Below are positions 52,267-55,871 of a DNA stretch of 55,871 bases, piece by piece. The notes under the pieces are model-generated. The model was not told the DNA's origin. It saw nothing but the letters and a program-made list of their open reading frames with translations, and did no database searches. Numbering within the stretch: position 1 is the stretch's first letter; each line of letters starts with the position of its first letter. Made by a program: the position numbers and the translations under genes. The stretch comes from Betaproteobacteria bacterium (GTDB taxonomy: Bacteria; Pseudomonadota; Gammaproteobacteria; Burkholderiales; Rhodocyclaceae): the NCBI GenBank assembly GCA_016208415.1, contig JACQYB010000083.1:1-55871 (forward strand), written 5' to 3'.

Positions 52267-54219
52267 TTACCAGACCAGGCGCAGCAGGTGGTTGAGCACG
52301 CCGCCCACCAGGAACGCGGTGGGCATGATCAGGGCGATCATCAGCAGGCCGGTGCGCAGGCCCTGCTCCTTGACGATCATCATGACGCTGGCGATGCAGG
52401 GCACGAACAGCGTCAGCGTGGTCATGCCCACGACCGCCTGCAGCGGGCTGAGCTGGGCGCCGATCGCGAACAGCCCGGTGGCGCCGAAGTCGCGGCGCAG
52501 GAAGCCCATGACGAAGGCGGCGCTGGCTTCGGGGGGCAGGCCCAGCCAGCCCGACACCAGCGGTTCGCCGGCCCGGATCAGCCACGGCAGCGCGCCGACG
52601 CGGTCGAGGATGAACATGAGGAAGGTGCCGATCAGGAACAGCGGGATCACCTCCACCAGATACCACTTCAGCCGGCCGGCCGTCTTCTTCAGCACGTTGC
52701 CGAATACCGGCAGGCGCATGGGGGGCAGTTCCGTGACCAGCGGGATGCGCCGCCCACGGATCAGCCGCCCGGCGAGCCAGCCGGTGAGCAGCAGCACGCC
52801 CGTCACCGCCAGCGCCCACACCAGCACCGCTTGAAAGGAAATGCCGCCCAGCATGCCCATGACCACGCCCAGTTGCGCCGAGCAGGGGATCGCCAGCGCC
52901 AGCAGGAAGGTGGTGATGAGGCGCTCGCGCCGGGTGTGGAGGATGCGGGTGGTGAGCGTGGCCATGGTGACGCAGCCCAGCCCCAGCACCATGGGCAGCA
53001 CCGCCCGGCCGTTGAGGCCGAGGGCCGAGAACAGCCGGTTGGCCACCACCGAAAGGCGCGAAAAGTAGCCGGAGTCCTCGAGCACACCGAAAGCGAGGAA
53101 GAAGGTCGTCACGATGGGGAAGATGAGCGCCAGGGCGTAGGTCATGCCCATGGTCCACAAGCCGTATTCGCCCACCAGCAGATCCACCAGCCAGGGCAGG
53201 CCGACGTGGGCGTGCACGAATCCGGTGATGGCCGGATTGAGCGCGCTGCCGAACAGGTTCTCCTCCACCACGCCCACCAGTACGTCGGCGCCCAGCACCC
53301 CCACGAAGGCGTACATGGCGTAGAGCACACCCAGCAGGATGGGCCAGCCCCAGAGCCGGTGCACCGCCAGGGCACCGACGCGCTGGGCCAGGGCGCGGCG
53401 CGTCGGCGCTTCCTGGCGGCTGAGGCTGGCGGCGAGGGCGTCGGCGGCGTGCCCTCGCTCGCGGGAGAGCACGACGGCCAGGGACTCGCCGTCGATGGTG
53501 GCCGATGCTTCCCGCACCTGCTCGAGCCGGGCAAACGCGTCGCCCGTCTTGGCCGCCAGCCATTCCTCGACCTCGTTGTCCCCTCCGAGGTAGAGGATGG
53601 CCAACCCGCGGGAAGCCAGCCGCGGATGCGGGGCGATTTCATCGATGAGGCTGGCCGTTGCGGCAATGACCCGTTCGGTGTCCACGTCGTATCGCAGCAA
53701 GGGAGCGGGAACGGCAGCTTCGGCCAGGGCATCCACCAGGGCATGCACGCCCTGGCCGCCCGTGGCCACGGTGGGGATCACCGGCACCTCCAGGGACTCC
53801 GCCAGCGCGCGGTGGTCCACGGCCACGCCCCGGGCAGCCGCTTCGTCGCTCATGTTGAGCACCAGTACCATGGGTACGCCCAGTTCCGCCAGCAGGGCGG
53901 TCAGGGTGAGCGTGCGGCGCGGGTTCTTGGCGTCCCCCACCTGCACGACAAGGCGCAGTTCCTCCCGCAGCAGGGCACGCATGGTGGCGCGCTCGTCGTC
54001 GCTGCGTCCCGGCAGCGACAGCACGCCGGGGGTGTCGAGCAGTGCCGCCTCGCGGTCGAAGCGGGTGGCCGCCCGCGACACTTCCACCGTGGTGCCGGGG
54101 TAGTTGGATACGTTGACGTAGGTGCCGGTGAGGCGATGGAACAGCACCGACTTGCCCACATTGGGGTGACCCACCAGTGCCAGCGTGCTGGTGGTCGACA
54201 AGAGCGCGGCGGAACTCAT
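52267..54219 (-). CDS. feoB: Ferrous iron transporter FeoB
   Basis: A 650-residue transporter with an N-terminal G domain and about eight C-terminal membrane helices. The G motifs are GHPNVGKS (17-24), YPGTTVEVSR, DTPGVLSL (G3), and NMSD in place of the usual NKxD (G4), as is normal for FeoB-like proteins. The membrane part has the two Gate motifs including LPMVLGLGCVTMATLTTR. ATG 54219 begins the G domain directly; an extension to 54300 is unlike the family. A Fur-like site lies 50 bases upstream. Confidence 0.93.
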   Translation of the reverse strand: MSSAALLSTTSTLALVGHPNVGKSVLFHRLTGTYVNVSNYPGTTVEVSRAATRFDREAALLDTPGVLSLPGRSDDERATMRALLREELRLVVQVGDAKNPRRTLTLTALLAELGVPMVLVLNMSDEAAARGVAVDHRALAESLEVPVIPTVATGGQGVHALVDALAEAAVPAPLLRYDVDTERVIAATASLIDEIAPHPRLASRGLAILYLGGDNEVEEWLAAKTGDAFARLEQVREASATIDGESLAVVLSRERGHAADALAASLSRQEAPTRRALAQRVGALAVHRLWGWPILLGVLYAMYAFVGVLGADVLVGVVEENLFGSALNPAITGFVHAHVGLPWLVDLLVGEYGLWTMGMTYALALIFPIVTTFFLAFGVLEDSGYFSRLSVVANRLFSALGLNGRAVLPMVLGLGCVTMATLTTRILHTRRERLITTFLLALAIPCSAQLGVVMGMLGGISFQAVLVWALAVTGVLLLTGWLAGRLIRGRRIPLVTELPPMRLPVFGNVLKKTAGRLKWYLVEVIPLFLIGTFLMFILDRVGALPWLIRAGEPLVSGWLGLPPEASAAFVMGFLRRDFGATGLFAIGAQLSPLQAVVGMTTLTLFVPCIASVMMIVKEQGLRTGLLMIALIMPTAFLVGGVLNHLLRLVW

Positions 54220-54269
54220 GGGCGGCGGTCGGTATGCATGCGGCTCAGGGGATCGGGACTCATGAGTTC

Positions 54270-54290
54270 GCAATAATAACAATTCGCATT
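54270..54290. promoter_or_regulatory. Candidate Fur operator upstream of feoB
   Basis: An AT-rich tract; on the minus strand it reads AATGCGAATTGTTATTATTG. AATGCGAA is shared with the fbpA upstream region, and the block resembles a Fur box extended by one half-site. Confidence 0.5.
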
Positions 54291-54467
54291 TCGTGCCCAA
54301 TGATCTGGATCAAGCGTGGTGTGGTTGCCGGTCCCGCAAATGCGGGCAGGGATCTTGGACGGGGGAGGGCCCGGTTGCCCGCGCGTGTTGCCGGCGGAGG
54401 TTCGAGGGTGGCGCCAGACATTGCGTCGCATGACGCGTGCTCGGGGATCACCGCCGGCCCGGCGAAC

Positions 54468-55205
54468 TTACGATGGCGTTGCGCACCCCGCGAACAACGC
54501 CTCCATCAGCGCGGTCTCGCGTTCGCGGATGAGGGCGAGGAATTCGTCCGGCGTTCCCATGTGGCGGAAGGCGTCGAAGCCGCGCTGCAGGAATTCGTGC
54601 AGTTCGCCCAAGCCGGCCAGGTGCGCCGGTTTGTGCATCATGTGGAGCACGGCGGACACGAGCGAATGGCGGGTAAGTCGCCCCAGCGCCTCACCGACCT
54701 CGCCCACGAGTTCGATCTGGTGCTGGCGGGCACTGCGCGTGTCGCCCTGGACGTAGGCACAGGCATAGTCCGTGGTGGTGATGTCATCGATGGCGCCGGC
54801 GGCGCGAAGATGGTAGAGGACCTGGCCGTCCAGCCGCTCCGAGAGGGCATCCAGCTCCACCGCCAGCGCTAGCGCGCGCACCGCCGAGGCGGGGAGCAGC
54901 TTCACCAGCATCGGCAGGATGCGCTGCACCTCGGCGTCGCGTTCGCTGAAATCCTTCGGGCCGTACAGGTCGTCCAGGAAAAAGGCGGCGGCGGGGCCGT
55001 AGCGCGCATGTGCCAGGAGGTCGGCGTGGGTGTCCGCCAGGCGCCGTGACTGCCACTCGCGCAGATGCAGGCGCTGGCGAAGATCGTCCGGATTCCCGCG
55101 TCCGATGGCGTGCACGGCGCTGGCCTCCGCAAGATGGATGTGGAGCCGATTCGCCCAGAAATGCTTGTCTTCGATGCTGCCGGGAGGGGAAACGATACTG
55201 TCCAT
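54468..55205 (-). CDS. Conserved protein of unknown function
   Basis: A 245-residue soluble, helix-rich protein with no signal peptide or membrane segment. The stretch FFLDDLYGPKDFSERDAEVQRILPML is regular enough to mark a conserved family, but I cannot name it and see no catalytic motif. The start ATG 55205 is the first in the frame, with CGGGAGGG about ten bases before it. It is divergent from the aldehyde dehydrogenase gene (129-bp gap), with TAGACT as a possible -10 for that gene. Confidence 0.7.
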   Translation of the reverse strand: MDSIVSPPGSIEDKHFWANRLHIHLAEASAVHAIGRGNPDDLRQRLHLREWQSRRLADTHADLLAHARYGPAAAFFLDDLYGPKDFSERDAEVQRILPMLVKLLPASAVRALALAVELDALSERLDGQVLYHLRAAGAIDDITTTDYACAYVQGDTRSARQHQIELVGEVGEALGRLTRHSLVSAVLHMMHKPAHLAGLGELHEFLQRGFDAFRHMGTPDEFLALIRERETALMEALFAGCATPS

Positions 55206-55334
55206 TGCCGCGGTTGCCAGGGGATCGCAGCGCCATTATGCCGCCCGCGGGTGCCGGGGTTTAGAAGGAAACGTCTAACCGCACGGGGGGCCGTGGGCTA
55301 GACTGGCTCGAAACCCCAAGCGGGAGTCCGTTTC

Positions 55335-55871
55335 ATGGGCGAACCTCACGCCGGATTCACTCCGGCCATGCAACTTCCAGTGCAGTTCGCGCGCATGCGC
55401 GCCGCAGCACGCGCCGATCCAGCCCCCGACCAGAGCGTACGCAGCCGGCGTCTAGCCGCGCTGGAGGCGCTTCTGAACGATCACAGGGATGAGATCGCAA
55501 GCGCCATCAGCGCCGATTTCGGCCATCGATCCCGGGACGAGACCCGTCTGCTGGAGCTTTTTCCCAGTCTGGAAGCGGTGCGCCACGCGCGTCGTCACCT
55601 GGGGCGCTGGATGCGGACGCAGCGCCGGCCGGTGTCGCTGTGGTTCCAGCCCGCAGGGGCGCGGGTCATGCCGCAGCCGCTGGGCGTGGTGGGCATCATC
55701 GTGCCGTGGAACTACCCCGTCTTTCTTGCCATGGCGCCCCTGGTGGGCGCGCTGGCGGCGGGCAACCGGGTCATGGTGAAGATGTCCGAATACGTGCCGG
55801 CCACCGCAGATCTGTTGGCGCGGCTGGTGGCGAGCCGTTATGCCGTGGACGAACTCGCGGTGGTCACGGGA
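55335..55871 (+). CDS. calB: Aldehyde dehydrogenase, coniferyl-aldehyde type, 3' end cut by window edge
   Basis: The first 179 residues of an NAD(P)-dependent aldehyde dehydrogenase. RLAALEALLNDHRDEIASAI and SADFGHRSRDETRLLE match the CalB-like (coniferyl aldehyde dehydrogenase) branch, and PLGVVGIIVPWNYPVFLAMAPLVGALAAGN contains the conserved N of the nucleotide-binding region. The catalytic Cys and Glu lie beyond the window. GGGAG precedes the ATG. The true aldehyde substrate cannot be decided. Confidence 0.88.
   Translation, partial: MGEPHAGFTPAMQLPVQFARMRAAARADPAPDQSVRSRRLAALEALLNDHRDEIASAISADFGHRSRDETRLLELFPSLEAVRHARRHLGRWMRTQRRPVSLWFQPAGARVMPQPLGVVGIIVPWNYPVFLAMAPLVGALAAGNRVMVKMSEYVPATADLLARLVASRYAVDELAVVTG

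Overview
The window is GC-rich, densely coded chromosomal DNA from a proteobacterium. Three things point to the Betaproteobacteria, probably a Rhodocyclales-like respiring organism: the petABC-sspA-sspB block, the dnaX-ybaB-recR block beside a small 4.5S SRP RNA, and a tungsten aldehyde oxidoreductase operon of the type known from Aromatoleum, Azoarcus and Thauera. This placement is inferred from gene content and protein character, not from a search. Both ends cut genes: fbpC at the left edge and an aldehyde dehydrogenase at the right.

Layout. 1-4.1 kb: an Fbp-type Fe(III) ABC transporter (fbpC and fbpB divergent, fbpA convergent with fbpB). 4.2-5.4 kb: an NlpC/P60 peptidase interrupted near its end by an amber codon, and a secreted unknown protein. 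5.7-8.7 kb: acuI and prpE, two routes to propionyl-CoA. 8.9-13.9 kb, minus strand: dadA, a DUF456 protein, an anchored HExxH protein, class I fumarase and a UPF0114 protein. 14.2-24.4 kb: an acetate block with acs, a small membrane protein, an SLC5-STAC histidine kinase (CrbS-like), a CheY-like regulator, a pseudokinase-exonuclease fusion and a two-part VC_2705-type symporter. 24.6 kb: tRNA-Ser(GGA). 25-29.5 kb: the aldehyde:ferredoxin oxidoreductase operon behind a candidate sigma-54 promoter. 29.5-32.4 kb: ffs, dnaX, ybaB, recR. 32.4-37.6 kb: a CoA-transferase, petABC, sspA, sspB. 37.6-38.9 kb: a gene remnant and a GT14-like glycosyltransferase. 38.9-45.3 kb: the SOS mutagenesis cassette lexA-imuA-imuB-dnaE2. 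45.4-50.6 kb: a large AsmA/DUF748-type protein and a DUF4143 ATPase. 50.9-55.9 kb: azlCD, feoBA, an unknown protein and the partial aldehyde dehydrogenase.

How the parts work together. Short organic acids and aldehydes enter at several points: aldehydes to acids by the AOR enzyme, acids to CoA thioesters by Acs and PrpE, uptake by the symporter, oxidation through fumarase and the bc1 complex. Iron supply is represented twice (Fbp and Feo), and three iron promoter regions share a Fur-like motif. The SOS cassette starts with a LexA box that covers the -10 and ends one base before the lexA start codon.

The most unusual content is the signalling part of the acetate block: a transporter-like kinase whose adjacent response regulator has no output domain, translationally coupled to a protein with a degenerate kinase core and an intact DEDDh exonuclease. 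Other notable items are a four-cysteine cluster in FbpC, predicted leaderless starts at lexA and dnaX, and a 25-bp tandem repeat array between imuB and dnaE2.
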